64,000 nucleotides of DNA from Erythrobacteraceae bacterium CFH 75059 (GTDB taxonomy: Bacteria > Pseudomonadota > Alphaproteobacteria > Sphingomonadales > Sphingomonadaceae), in NCBI GenBank assembly GCA_004331795.1, contig SJSR01000001.1:310001-374000 (forward strand), written 5' to 3'. Below, piece after piece: positions 1 to 7,754 of the stretch. The notes below the pieces were generated by a model. It was not told where the DNA came from. It did not search any database and was given only the letters and a program-made list of their open reading frames with translations. The first letter of the stretch is position 1; the number at the start of each line of letters is the position of its first letter. The position numbers and the translations under genes are program-made.

Positions 1-48
1 GGTTGGCCGCCCTGGCCACTGCAGTTCGGGTTTCGAAAGGGGCGAGCA

Positions 49-1620
49 TTGCCGGGATGGGAGAAAGACGAGGCACCGGGCGATGCAGAACAGAGGCCTA
101 CCGTGCGCGCGGCCGAATATGTTCGGATGTCCACGGACCATCAGAAATACTCGACCGAAAATCAGGCAGATGCGATCCGCCACTACGCCGCATCTCGAGG
201 CATAGAGATTGTCAGGACCTATGCTGACGACGGCAAAAGCGGCCTATCGATCGACGGTCGCGCTTCTCTGCAGCGGCTGATTGCCGACGTCGAATCCGGC
301 GCCGCCGATTTCCAGATGATCCTGGTTTATGATGTCAGCCGCTGGGGCCGTTTCCAGGACGCCGATGAGAGCGCCTACTACGAGTACATCTGCCGCCGCT
401 CCGGAATTCAGATCGCCTATTGCGCCGAACAGTTCGAGAATGACGGGTCGCCGATGAGCACCATGTTCAAGGGCTTCAAGCGCGCCATGGCTGGTGAATA
501 CAGCCGGGAACTTTCGGTCAAGGTTTTCGCTGGCCAGGGGCGGCTCATCGAAAAGGGGTATCGACAAGGCGGTCCCGCTGGCTTCGGCCTGCGTCGGACA
601 TTGATCGACGAGCATGGTAACGTCGAAGCGGTCCTCTGCCGCGGCGAACAAAAGAGTCTCCAGACCGATCGGGTCATCCTGACACCGGGCCCGCCCGAAG
701 AGATTGACGTGGTTCGCGAAGTATATCGCAGCTTCGTGCACGAAGGTCGCTCAGAGCGCGAAATCGCCGAGGAGCTTAATGCTCGAGGTGTTCTATCCGA
801 CCTCGAACGCCCCTGGACACGTGGCACCGTCCATCAGCTGCTGATCAACGAGAAATACGTCGGCGACAATGTCTGGAATCGGCGGTCGTTCAAACTGAAG
901 AAGAAGCGGGTCCGCAACGCTCCTGACATGTGGATCCGCTCGGAGGGGGCATTCGAGGGGATCGTTGAACGGGACCTGTTCGAGGCAGCTCATTCGATCA
1001 TCACGGCACGCTCGTTCCGCCTGACGGACGAGGAAATGCTCCAAGCGCTGCGAGGCCTCTACGCCAGCAAGGGTCTGCTGTCGGGCATTATTATCGACGA
1101 ATGCGAGGGATTGCCGTCAAGCAGCGCCTACAGCTCGCGGTTCGGCAGCCTGCTTCGCGCATACAGTCTGGTCGGTTTTTCGCCGGAGCGGGACTATCGC
1201 TATATCGCCATCAACAAGGTCCTGCGCCGTCTCCATCCGGATATCGTTCGCGAAATCTTGGCGGGCCTCCATGCCCAGGGGAGCGATGCGTTTCAGGATC
1301 TTGCCAGTGACAGCATCCGGGTGAACGGCGAGTTCAGCCTTGCAATCGTTCTGGTGCGCTGCACGCCAACGCCGACCGGGATGCTGCGTTGGAAGATTCG
1401 CTTCGACACGAGCCAGCTTGCCGACATCACGGTGGTTGTCCGCATGGACATGCACAATCGCGCGCCGTTCGATTACTACCTGTTCCCCAGGATCGACGTC
1501 ACGAGCGAACGACTGCGTCTCGCCGAAGACAACGATCTGCACCTCGATGCCTATCGCTTCGACACGCTTGATTTCTTCTATGACATTGCGGCGCCCGTCG
1601 CCATTCCGGAGGCTGCGTAA
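49..1620 (+). CDS. Large serine recombinase (resolvase/integrase family)
   Basis: A 523-residue large serine recombinase. The N-terminal resolvase domain (about residues 20-170) carries the YVRMSTDHQ motif with probable nucleophile Ser28, followed by a 'recombinase' DNA-binding domain (about 190-330) containing REIAEELNARG and the usual INEKYVGDNVWN segment, then a C-terminal region without a recognised fold. Such enzymes cut and rejoin DNA through a phosphoserine link and act as integrases or transposases. Its stop shares one base with the start of the next gene, so it is co-expressed with two ParB-like proteins. It could move this end of the element, but no attachment site is visible. The first Met is chosen; the ribosome site is weak, so an internal start near residue 20 is possible. 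Confidence 0.93.
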   Translation: MPGWEKDEAPGDAEQRPTVRAAEYVRMSTDHQKYSTENQADAIRHYAASRGIEIVRTYADDGKSGLSIDGRASLQRLIADVESGAADFQMILVYDVSRWGRFQDADESAYYEYICRRSGIQIAYCAEQFENDGSPMSTMFKGFKRAMAGEYSRELSVKVFAGQGRLIEKGYRQGGPAGFGLRRTLIDEHGNVEAVLCRGEQKSLQTDRVILTPGPPEEIDVVREVYRSFVHEGRSEREIAEELNARGVLSDLERPWTRGTVHQLLINEKYVGDNVWNRRSFKLKKKRVRNAPDMWIRSEGAFEGIVERDLFEAAHSIITARSFRLTDEEMLQALRGLYASKGLLSGIIIDECEGLPSSSAYSSRFGSLLRAYSLVGFSPERDYRYIAINKVLRRLHPDIVREILAGLHAQGSDAFQDLASDSIRVNGEFSLAIVLVRCTPTPTGMLRWKIRFDTSQLADITVVVRMDMHNRAPFDYYLFPRIDVTSERLRLAEDNDLHLDAYRFDTLDFFYDIAAPVAIPEAA

Positions 1621-2519
1621 TGCCTGTCGTGCGTCCTCAGCAAATCGAGATGATCCCGGTCGCCAAGATCACGGTTCTCAACCCGCGCTCGCGAAACAAG
1701 CGTCAGCACCGCGAGATCGTGAACAACATTGAGTCGATCGGATTGAAGCGACCGATCACGGTCAGTCGACACCGCGGCCCCGGCGGGCCTCGCTACGATC
1801 TCGTATGCGGCGAAGGTAGGCTCGAGGCATTCCTCATGCTTGGCCAGACCGAAATCCCGGCGGTCGTCATCGAGGCGAGCGAGAGCGATTGCCTCGTGAT
1901 GAGTCTCGTGGAGAACATCGCTCGACGAACCCCGCGCCCGATCGATGTGATGCGCGAGATCGGTGCGCTGCGCGAACGCGGCTACAATGAAACCGAAATC
2001 GGTCAAAAAATCGGGGTTAGCAGTTCGTGGGTCAGCATGATCGTTTCCCTTCTGGAGCGCGGCGAGGAGCGGCTCGTGGCAGCAGTGGAAACGGGCCTCA
2101 TCCCGATCAGCCTCGCCATGGAAATCTCGCGGGCCGAGTCCGAGGAAGCGCAGAACCTGCTGCTCGACGCTTATGAGACGGGCAAGCTGCGCGGCAAGAA
2201 ACTGGCTTCGGTGAGAAGGTTACTCGAGCTGCGAATGCGCGGGCAGAACAAGTCCATGCCGTCAGGCAAGCTGGGCAGACGATCCGCCAATCGGAAACTG
2301 ACCGCGAGCGACCTTATGCAAGTTTATCAGCGAGAAGCGGAGAAGCAGCGTCTGCTCGTGAAGAAGTCCGATTTCACGCAAACCCGGCTGCTGTTCATTG
2401 TCGAGGCCATCAAGGATCTGCTCGGTGACGAGGGGTTTCTGACCTTGCTCCGTGCCGAGGGGCTGGAGACCATGCCACGAGCCCTTGCCATGAGAATCGC
2501 GGGCCAAACCGATGACTGA
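1620..2519 (+). CDS. RepB/ParB-like partition protein 1
   Basis: A 299-residue ParB/RepB-like protein. Residues about 10-95 form a ParB N-terminal (Srx-like) domain with the signature VCGEGRLEAF and a SLVENIARR helix. A helix-turn-helix follows at about 118-148 (YNETEIGQKIGVSSSWVSMI), and the C-terminal half resembles the RepB C-terminal domain of alphaproteobacterial repABC plasmids. ParB proteins bind centromere-like sites and, with ParA, segregate DNA. No ParA lies next to it, so partition may not be its job. The ATG overlaps the recombinase stop by one base and the next ParB-like gene starts within its last codons, giving a tight three-gene operon. Confidence 0.88.
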   Translation: MPVVRPQQIEMIPVAKITVLNPRSRNKRQHREIVNNIESIGLKRPITVSRHRGPGGPRYDLVCGEGRLEAFLMLGQTEIPAVVIEASESDCLVMSLVENIARRTPRPIDVMREIGALRERGYNETEIGQKIGVSSSWVSMIVSLLERGEERLVAAVETGLIPISLAMEISRAESEEAQNLLLDAYETGKLRGKKLASVRRLLELRMRGQNKSMPSGKLGRRSANRKLTASDLMQVYQREAEKQRLLVKKSDFTQTRLLFIVEAIKDLLGDEGFLTLLRAEGLETMPRALAMRIAGQTDD

Positions 2520-3471
2520 CTGGACCGAGACTGAGACATCAGGTCAGGAGCCGGGCTCGGAACACCGCGTCCGGCTCGGCTTTGAACGCGAAACCGTCAC
2601 CGTTGCACTCGATCAGCTCGTCCCTCTGAAAATACTCCAGCAAGGCGTCCGAGAGAGCAAGAAGTTCGCCCAGATCGTCAGTTCGATCAAGGCGATCGGG
2701 ATCGTCGAGGCTCCTGCTGTCGCGCCCGATCCCAAGCATCCGGGGAAGTATTTCCTGCTCGATGGCCATCTGCGGATTGAAGCTCTGCGCCAGCTCGCGA
2801 TTCCGACAGTCGAGTGCCTCGTCGCAAATGACGATGAAACCTACACCTACAACAAACGCGTCAATCGCCTGCCACCCGTGCAGGAGCACCGGATGATCGT
2901 GCGCGCGATTGAACGCGGCGTCACAGAAGCGGTCATCGCTGATGCGCTCGGTCTCGAAGTGCAGTCGATACGCGCACGCTTCCGTCTCCTCGACGGCATC
3001 TGCGCTGAGGCCGCTGATGCGCTGAAGGACACCAATTGCTCAATGAAGGTGTTTGATCTTCTGCGGCGCATGACCGCGTTCCGCCAGATTGAAGCCGCTG
3101 ATCTGATGATCGGTCAGAACAACTTCTCCGTGATGTTTGCTCGTGCGCTACTAGCGGCGACCCCGGATGAGCAGCTTGTTCCCGTCAGCAAGAAGGCGGG
3201 CAAGGCCGACGCGGCGGGACCAACCAGCCAGCAGATCACTCGCATGGAGCGAGAACTTGCCGCTTTGCAGACGCAGGTCAAATCGGTCGAGGAAAGCTAT
3301 GGGATCGACAACCTCCACCTGACCTTTGCGCGAGGCTATCTCGGCAAACTCCTTGCCAATGCGCGCATAGTGCGTTGGCTCTCGCTGCACCGTCCAGAAT
3401 ATCTGACCGAGTTCCAGCGCATTGCGGAAATCGACAGTCTCGGCGGCTTACCCGCGCCCAGCGCTGAGTAA
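2512..3471 (+). CDS. ParB-like protein 2
   Basis: A second ParB-like protein, 319 residues, overlapping the previous gene by 8 bases. It has a ParB N-terminal domain at about residues 28-115 (KYFLLDGHLRIEAL is the family's G-x-x-R-like segment) and a helix-turn-helix at about 135-165 (TEAVIADALGLEVQSIRARFRLLDG). The C-terminus contains a heptad-rich stretch near 240-265 (ITRMERELAALQTQVKSVEE) that could be a coiled coil. It differs strongly from protein 1, so the pair is not a recent duplication. It is the last gene of the recombinase-ParB-ParB operon. Role inferred: DNA binding linked to recombination or stability; not experimentally assignable from sequence. Confidence 0.86.
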   Translation: MTDWTETETSGQEPGSEHRVRLGFERETVTVALDQLVPLKILQQGVRESKKFAQIVSSIKAIGIVEAPAVAPDPKHPGKYFLLDGHLRIEALRQLAIPTVECLVANDDETYTYNKRVNRLPPVQEHRMIVRAIERGVTEAVIADALGLEVQSIRARFRLLDGICAEAADALKDTNCSMKVFDLLRRMTAFRQIEAADLMIGQNNFSVMFARALLAATPDEQLVPVSKKAGKADAAGPTSQQITRMERELAALQTQVKSVEESYGIDNLHLTFARGYLGKLLANARIVRWLSLHRPEYLTEFQRIAEIDSLGGLPAPSAE

Positions 3472-3618
3472 TGTGATGGGGACCCGGACCCGATAAGCGC
3501 GGGGACCATGGGAGACGCCGCACTGAGGGGCGGATCGAGCATGGAGGTGGGAATGGCGGCGAACCCGCAGGAAGCCCACCAGGTCGGCCGCCATAGGGTC
3601 CGACCGCCTATTGAAAAT

Positions 3619-3652
3619 GTGACGGGCGCGTCCTGCCGTGCGCGCCCGTCAC
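3619..3652 (-). terminator. Strong hairpin 3' of DUF736 gene
   Basis: A perfect 12-bp inverted repeat (GTGACGGGCGCG / CGCGCCCGTCAC, arms 3619-3630 and 3641-3652) with a 10-nt loop. On the minus strand it is followed by ATTTTC, so it most plausibly ends transcription of the DUF736 gene. It could also stop readthrough from the ParB operon on the plus strand, where only mixed sequence follows. The remaining bases between 3472 and 3701 show no supported gene. Confidence 0.6.
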
Positions 3653-3701
3653 GAGATGGGAGAACCGGCCCCGCCCGGTTAGGCGGAGCCGGTGCGGCGG
3701 G

Positions 3702-4022
3702 TCAGGCCGGCGGATTCCAGATGATGACCTTCTTGGAGGGATCATCGCCCGGCGCGTTGGCGATATTGCCGTAGATCGTGCCGAACTCGGGTGCGGAGAG
3801 CGAAACCGAAACATATTCGGCGCCGGTGTTCTGCGAGAAGCGCTTCCAGCCTGCGCCCAGCTCGAAGCCGTTCTTGCGGCTGACGATGCGATAATCGGGC
3901 TCGGATTCCTTCGCCTTGCGGTTGTTGGGGATGATCGCGATCGGCGCGGAGACCGTCAGCGTCGCCAGCGTGCCCTCGAAGCTGTCGTCGGCCTTCACGG
4001 TCAGGTTAGCGATGGTAGCCAT
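3702..4022 (-). CDS. DUF736 family protein (copy 1)
   Basis: A 106-residue protein of the DUF736 family, small soluble proteins common on conjugative plasmids and ICEs of alphaproteobacteria, function unknown. Family hallmarks are the N-terminal MATIANLTVKAD-like strand, a central positively charged segment, the GAGWKR motif and YVSVSLSAPEF near residues 70-80. The start at 4022 is preceded by AAGGAG at good spacing; the longer upstream frame has no family similarity and is ignored. Two other DUF736 genes occur in this element (48507-48839 and 53128-53445). A strong hairpin follows downstream. Confidence 0.9.
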   Translation of the reverse strand: MATIANLTVKADDSFEGTLATLTVSAPIAIIPNNRKAKESEPDYRIVSRKNGFELGAGWKRFSQNTGAEYVSVSLSAPEFGTIYGNIANAPGDDPSKKVIIWNPPA

Positions 4023-4386
4023 GAAAATTCTCCTTCGATTGTCGGGGACCATCCCCGATGGCGCCCACCAAAGGGTCCGGCTGCTGGCGTCACCGAGCGC
4101 GCCGCGCGAGGGCGAACCCCGCACGGGGTTGACGGCATGAGGCGGACGAGACCCGCAGACAGGCGACAAGCAAGGGGTGGTTCGCGCACGATCTGGAGAA
4201 CAACCGATACCAAGCTCCCGGCAAAGGCCAGCGACTTCGACACGCGTTTGAGCGGTGTCAGGCACTGGGATCATTCCCGACACCCAAGGCGAGCAACTGC
4301 CAATCGCGTCAGCCATGTGACCGGATGAGGCGCGTGCCAGACAAAGCCTCGCGTGAGCGGCGCCATGTTCATATTTCTACGCATCA
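4023..4386. other. Gene-free spacer between DUF736 and toxin-antitoxin genes
   Basis: About 360 bases between divergent genes. It holds the DUF736 leader on one side and the upstream region of the toxin-antitoxin promoter on the other. Open frames across it have no recognisable protein features. Some GC-rich self-complementary stretches are present, but none is convincing as an RNA gene. Confidence 0.5.
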
Positions 4387-4415
4387 TTGACTTTCGCGCG
4401 ATTTATAATCATATT
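4387..4415 (+). promoter_or_regulatory. Probable promoter of the toxin-antitoxin operon
   Basis: An AT-rich island in GC-rich DNA directly before the antitoxin gene. TTGACT at 4387-4392 could be a -35 box, with CATATT at 4410-4415 as the -10 at 17-bp spacing; a perfect TATAAT at 4404-4409 is an alternative -10 but its spacing to TTGACT is only 11. Toxin-antitoxin operons of this class are usually autorepressed by the complex, and this is where the operator would be expected. Confidence 0.5.
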
Positions 4416-4436
4416 GCTGCTTGGAAAGGATGAGCA

Positions 4437-4820
4437 ATGAACGTGAGCGAAGCCAAGGCGACCGATCGCAAGGACCTGACTGGTCCGGCGCTCAGGACAT
4501 TCTTTCGCATTGCCGAAGCTTGGGGCCTCCGCGAGCAGGAGCAGATGCGCCTGCTTGGGCTAGATAGCCGCTCGACCTTTCAGTCCTGGAAGCGCGGGGC
4601 GATCGCAGCCCTTCCGAAAGACGCGCTCGAACGGATTTCCTATGTCATGGGCATCTACAAGGGGCTGCATATCCTCTTGCCCAAGACCGCCGACGACTGG
4701 GTTCGCAAGCCAAACAAGGCGCGGACGTTCGGGGGCGCGTCGGCGCTCGACCGCATGATGTCGGGTAACGTCTCGGACCTCTATGTCGTGCGGCAATATG
4801 TCGACGGGCAGCGCGGCTGA
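4437..4820 (+). CDS. MbcA/ParS/Xre-type antitoxin (DUF2384)
   Basis: A 127-residue antitoxin of the Xre/MbcA/ParS family, partner of RES-domain toxins. The N-terminal half (about 15-65) is an Xre-like helical DNA-binding region (LTGPALRTFFRIAEAWGL then STFQSWKRG). The C-terminal DUF2384 half ends in a GGASALDRMMSGNVSDLYVVRQYVDG-like segment, which in the family carries the toxin-neutralising residues. GGAAAGGA lies just upstream of the ATG. The toxin gene starts inside its last codons. Known family role: binds and blocks the toxin and represses its own promoter. A partition-like DNA-binding role is less likely given the RES partner. Confidence 0.9.
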   Translation: MNVSEAKATDRKDLTGPALRTFFRIAEAWGLREQEQMRLLGLDSRSTFQSWKRGAIAALPKDALERISYVMGIYKGLHILLPKTADDWVRKPNKARTFGGASALDRMMSGNVSDLYVVRQYVDGQRG

Positions 4821-5508
4821 TCCCTTGGACATTCCCGTAACCGAGGTTCGGTGGCAGCCCTGTTACCGGATCATTCCGAGCCGCTTTCCGCCTATCGCGC
4901 TGTTCGAGGCGGTTGCCGATCCCGCTGATCTCGAAGCTGTCTTCCAGATCGAGGCAATGACCAATGACCGCTTGCGCGAGGAGGCCGGTGACCTTGCGCT
5001 CGTCCCTGCCGAAGATCGCATCGCAGGCCCTGGCACGTCGCCGATCATGGCGGCCTTTACCCATCTCAATCCCGAAGGCGACCGGTTCACGGATGGGAGC
5101 TATGGTGTGTTCTACGCTGGCCGCACTCTTGGCACGGCGATTGCGGAAACGCGTTACCACAGAACCCGCTTCCTCGCCGCGACGGACGAACCCGCGCAGG
5201 AACTCGATATGCGCGTCTATGCAGTCGACCTTGACGCCGCATTGCATGACATTCGCGAGATGCGAGCCACCCAGGCCGCGCTGTATCACCCGGACAGCTA
5301 CGCCGTCGCCCAGGAGACGGCGCGCAGCCTGCGCCACGAGGGTGCGAACGGCATCGTCTATGCGAGTGTGCGCGATGAGGGCGGCGAATGTGCAGCGGTG
5401 TTCCGCCCGCGACACCTGTCCAATTGCCGTCAGGAACGCCACCTCACTTATGTCTGGGATGGCTCTGCGATCAGCACTGTCTATGAGAAGCGCATGTTGG
5501 AAGGGTAA
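4798..5508 (+). CDS. RES-domain toxin
   Basis: A RES-family toxin of about 236 residues. Members of this family break down NAD+ and halt growth when the antitoxin is lost. Seen here are the early Arg segment (CYRIIPSRFP), the Tyr-containing GVFYAGRTLGTAIAETRYHR core and the later NGIVYASVRDEGG stretch with the conserved Ser, in the usual R-E-S order. The ATG at 4798 overlaps the antitoxin stop; an ATG at 4783 is in frame but lies deeper in the antitoxin gene. The pair is expected to stabilise the integrated element by post-segregational killing. Confidence 0.9.
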   Translation: MSTGSAADPLDIPVTEVRWQPCYRIIPSRFPPIALFEAVADPADLEAVFQIEAMTNDRLREEAGDLALVPAEDRIAGPGTSPIMAAFTHLNPEGDRFTDGSYGVFYAGRTLGTAIAETRYHRTRFLAATDEPAQELDMRVYAVDLDAALHDIREMRATQAALYHPDSYAVAQETARSLRHEGANGIVYASVRDEGGECAAVFRPRHLSNCRQERHLTYVWDGSAISTVYEKRMLEG

Positions 5509-5533
5509 TCTTCAGGAGTATTGCCACCAATTT

Positions 5534-6289
5534 TCAGTGATCCTGATACTTACCGCTGTCCCCGTCTGTTACAACCAGACGGTAGCCAGCATCGTAAACC
5601 TTGCGTTCAAGCATGTTTGCATATCGCCGCGCCCACTCGCCAGTCTCGAGATCGTCGCTAAGGCGGGCGATCCCCTTGGAAATGTCCGGCAGTGCCCAAA
5701 ATGAAGAACTGCCCGAACGGAGCCTTGGGTCGAGGTAAGCATACGGTCGGCGCCAATAGGCGTAGAGGAAGCCGTCGCTGCAATCGTGCGGGATCATGAG
5801 TGGCTCTACACGGACCCGACCCAAGTATTTCTCGTACTCGTCGAGCGAAGGCATCTGCGCTTCGTCGAGTGCCGCGAGCTCCGGAAGGTAGTCTGTGAGC
5901 CAAGGACGACTGGCGGGATCAAAGGTCAACAGAACAACTCTGCCGCGCGCCACCCGCCGCAGCTCGCGCAAACCTTTCGGCTTGTCGCGCCAGTGGTGCA
6001 CAGTCAAAATTGCCATGGCAGCATCAAAGCTGTTGTCGTCGAATGGCAAACATTCCGCTGATGCCTTGACTGCCGGTGCAGCATTGGGTGCACGTTTGCG
6101 GATCATGTCTATTGACGGTTCGACCGCCACAACTTGCCGGTCGGTGGGTTCGTAAGAGCCGGTGCCCGCCCCCACGTTGACCACTGATCGGCAGTCACTC
6201 AGCGCTTCCTTGATCGCCGAGGCAATGCGGGGATCGGGCCTGCGCAGATCGGCGTAATTGATGCCGATTGAATCATAAAGTGCAGTCAT
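5534..6289 (-). CDS. Class I SAM-dependent methyltransferase
   Basis: A 251-residue class I (Rossmann) methyltransferase of the Methyltransf_11 type. Motif I is VVNVGAGTGSYE at about residues 37-48, followed by VAVEPS with the acidic residue that binds SAM ribose, then LPFDDNSFDAAMAILTVHHW (motif IV and post-IV). The substrate is not evident; this fold serves many small-molecule methylations. The ATG overlaps the stop of the upstream CoA-transferase gene by four bases (ATGA), so the two are coupled. It converges on the RES toxin gene, 25 bases away. A longer in-frame start at 6358 exists but lies inside the preceding gene and lacks a better ribosome site. Confidence 0.88.
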   Translation of the reverse strand: MTALYDSIGINYADLRRPDPRIASAIKEALSDCRSVVNVGAGTGSYEPTDRQVVAVEPSIDMIRKRAPNAAPAVKASAECLPFDDNSFDAAMAILTVHHWRDKPKGLRELRRVARGRVVLLTFDPASRPWLTDYLPELAALDEAQMPSLDEYEKYLGRVRVEPLMIPHDCSDGFLYAYWRRPYAYLDPRLRSGSSSFWALPDISKGIARLSDDLETGEWARRYANMLERKVYDAGYRLVVTDGDSGKYQDH

Positions 6290-7680
6290 GTCGATTCCCC
6301 CGAAACCCTCTCCCAATGCGCACCTGCCGATCCCAGCTTTTGCGCGGGGCGCTCCCAACGCATGTCGCAGTTCGACAACTTCAATGGGGACTTCAATCGA
6401 AGCGCAGGACCCCAGGGGGTGAATTCCGTAGCGCTGGCGTAGTCGGTACGCGCAGCTGGCGGAAAATCGCCAGTGGTTGGCTCACCACGGGCGGCGAATA
6501 AGAGCTCAGCCGTACGCGCAAGGGAAAGGCGCGCCTTTCGCTGTGTCGAACCCGACAAGCGCGCGCGTACCCCGATGATCACAGCAGCCGCCATCAGATA
6601 CCCCGTAGCGTGATCGAGCGCCTGCACCGGCAAGGAGACCGGCCGATCCGACGACCGCCAGACCATGCCCGCCGCAGCAATGCCCGATGACAGCTGAACC
6701 AGACTGTCAAACCCGCGTCGGTTGGCCCACGGGCCGGAATGACCATAGGCATTGAGCGAAACGTCGATCAGGCCGGGCCGGATGGCCTGCCGTGCGACAG
6801 GGCCAAGCCCCAACGCCTCAAGCGCATCGCGCCGATAGCCATGAACTAGCACATCCGCTTCAGACAGCAAATGCTCGAACACTTCTCGATCAGGCTGACG
6901 GCGAAGATTTAACCGCGTGCACCGCTTGCCGAGCGTTACATCGGGCGCGATGGCGGGCTCATCCCAGTCTGGGGGATCAATCCGCAACACGTCAGCGCCA
7001 AAGCCTGCCAGAAAGCGGGTCGCTATCGGCCCTGCCAGAATGCGTGTCAGATCCAGAACGCGCAGCCCTGCCAGCGGGCGATCCAGCTTCGGCCTCCATG
7101 CAGAGGGGATGTCACTGCCAGCCTCTCCCCAATGGACGAGCGGCTCGGCAATCACCGCTCGACCTTGAGGGTGCTCCTGCCACTCGACATGGCTTCGCAT
7201 TACCGCAGCACATCCACCTGCTGCGACAATGGCCGTTTCCAGCTCTTGCGATGATCGTTCAGCGATAGCAGCTGAAACTGCATCACGGTCTGGCTCGCAA
7301 TCCAGAACCGAGAGTGCTGCCTGCTTGTGATGCGGCGCATTGGTGTGCAATTTGATCCAACCATCGTGAGCCTCATAATCGCCCGCAATCGGATCCCAAG
7401 CGTTCGGCAATTCCCACCCCAGAGGCGCAATTGTGAAATCGAACCATAGCGAAGCCATGCGTCGATCCACCTCCACGCGCACAGTCTGGCCCTGAGCAGC
7501 CATCAGGTCTGCCAGCGCCAGTCCGGCCGCACCGATCGAAGCGACAGCAAGGTCGGTCACCGGGAAGCAGGACGGAAGGCTCTCAGTGCCCGTCACGCTC
7601 AGCCACTCGATCACATGATCGGGCAGTCCAAGCGCTGATGAGCATTGCGTAAGAATCGCATGCGCGGAAAATTGGGGCAT
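6286..7680 (-). CDS. CaiB/BaiF type III CoA-transferase
   Basis: A 464-residue family III CoA-transferase, an enzyme class that moves CoA between carboxylic acids. From about residue 203 it has the classic start of a CaiB/BaiF domain (LAGLRVLDLTRILAGPIATRFLAGFGADVLRIDPP) and later GHSGPWANRRGFDSLVQ, whose Asp matches the catalytic Asp of the family. The first 200 residues look like a second partial CaiB-type segment (VRVEVDRRMASLWF), an arrangement seen in some longer members. AGAGGAAG precedes the start. It forms an operon with the methyltransferase and is divergent from a citrate-synthase-like gene, suggesting shared regulation and a shared acyl-CoA pathway. Substrate unknown. Confidence 0.9.
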   Translation of the reverse strand: MPQFSAHAILTQCSSALGLPDHVIEWLSVTGTESLPSCFPVTDLAVASIGAAGLALADLMAAQGQTVRVEVDRRMASLWFDFTIAPLGWELPNAWDPIAGDYEAHDGWIKLHTNAPHHKQAALSVLDCEPDRDAVSAAIAERSSQELETAIVAAGGCAAVMRSHVEWQEHPQGRAVIAEPLVHWGEAGSDIPSAWRPKLDRPLAGLRVLDLTRILAGPIATRFLAGFGADVLRIDPPDWDEPAIAPDVTLGKRCTRLNLRRQPDREVFEHLLSEADVLVHGYRRDALEALGLGPVARQAIRPGLIDVSLNAYGHSGPWANRRGFDSLVQLSSGIAAAGMVWRSSDRPVSLPVQALDHATGYLMAAAVIIGVRARLSGSTQRKARLSLARTAELLFAARGEPTTGDFPPAARTDYASATEFTPWGPALRLKSPLKLSNCDMRWERPAQKLGSAGAHWERVSGEST

Positions 7681-7729
7681 CGGTGCTTCCTCTTGAAACG
7701 GAAGAAACTAACCGCACTTGGATTTTGCG

Positions 7730-7753
7730 ATCAATCTTGATACATATAATCAA
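7730..7753. promoter_or_regulatory. Candidate operator between divergent CoA-transferase and citrate-synthase-like genes
   Basis: Three copies of the pentamer ATCAA/TTGAT lie within 24 bases: ATCAA at 7730-7734, TTGAT at 7737-7741 and ATCAA at 7749-7753. They form two overlapping dyads, one with a 2-bp and one with a 7-bp spacer. TATAAT at 7745-7750 lies inside the second dyad and only 4 bases before the ATG of the citrate-synthase-like gene. A DNA-binding product of that gene would be a natural ligand; this is inference. Confidence 0.5.
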
Positions 7754-7754
7754 T

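Noticed and set aside
3508-3774. An 88-residue plus-strand frame after the ParB pair
   Set aside because: It runs over a strong inverted repeat and the DUF736 gene, with no protein-like features.
7719-7750. A standard sigma-70 promoter with TTGCGA or TTGGAT plus TATAAT
   Set aside because: Spacings of 14 and 21 are outside the normal range, so only the -10 and operator-like repeats were kept.
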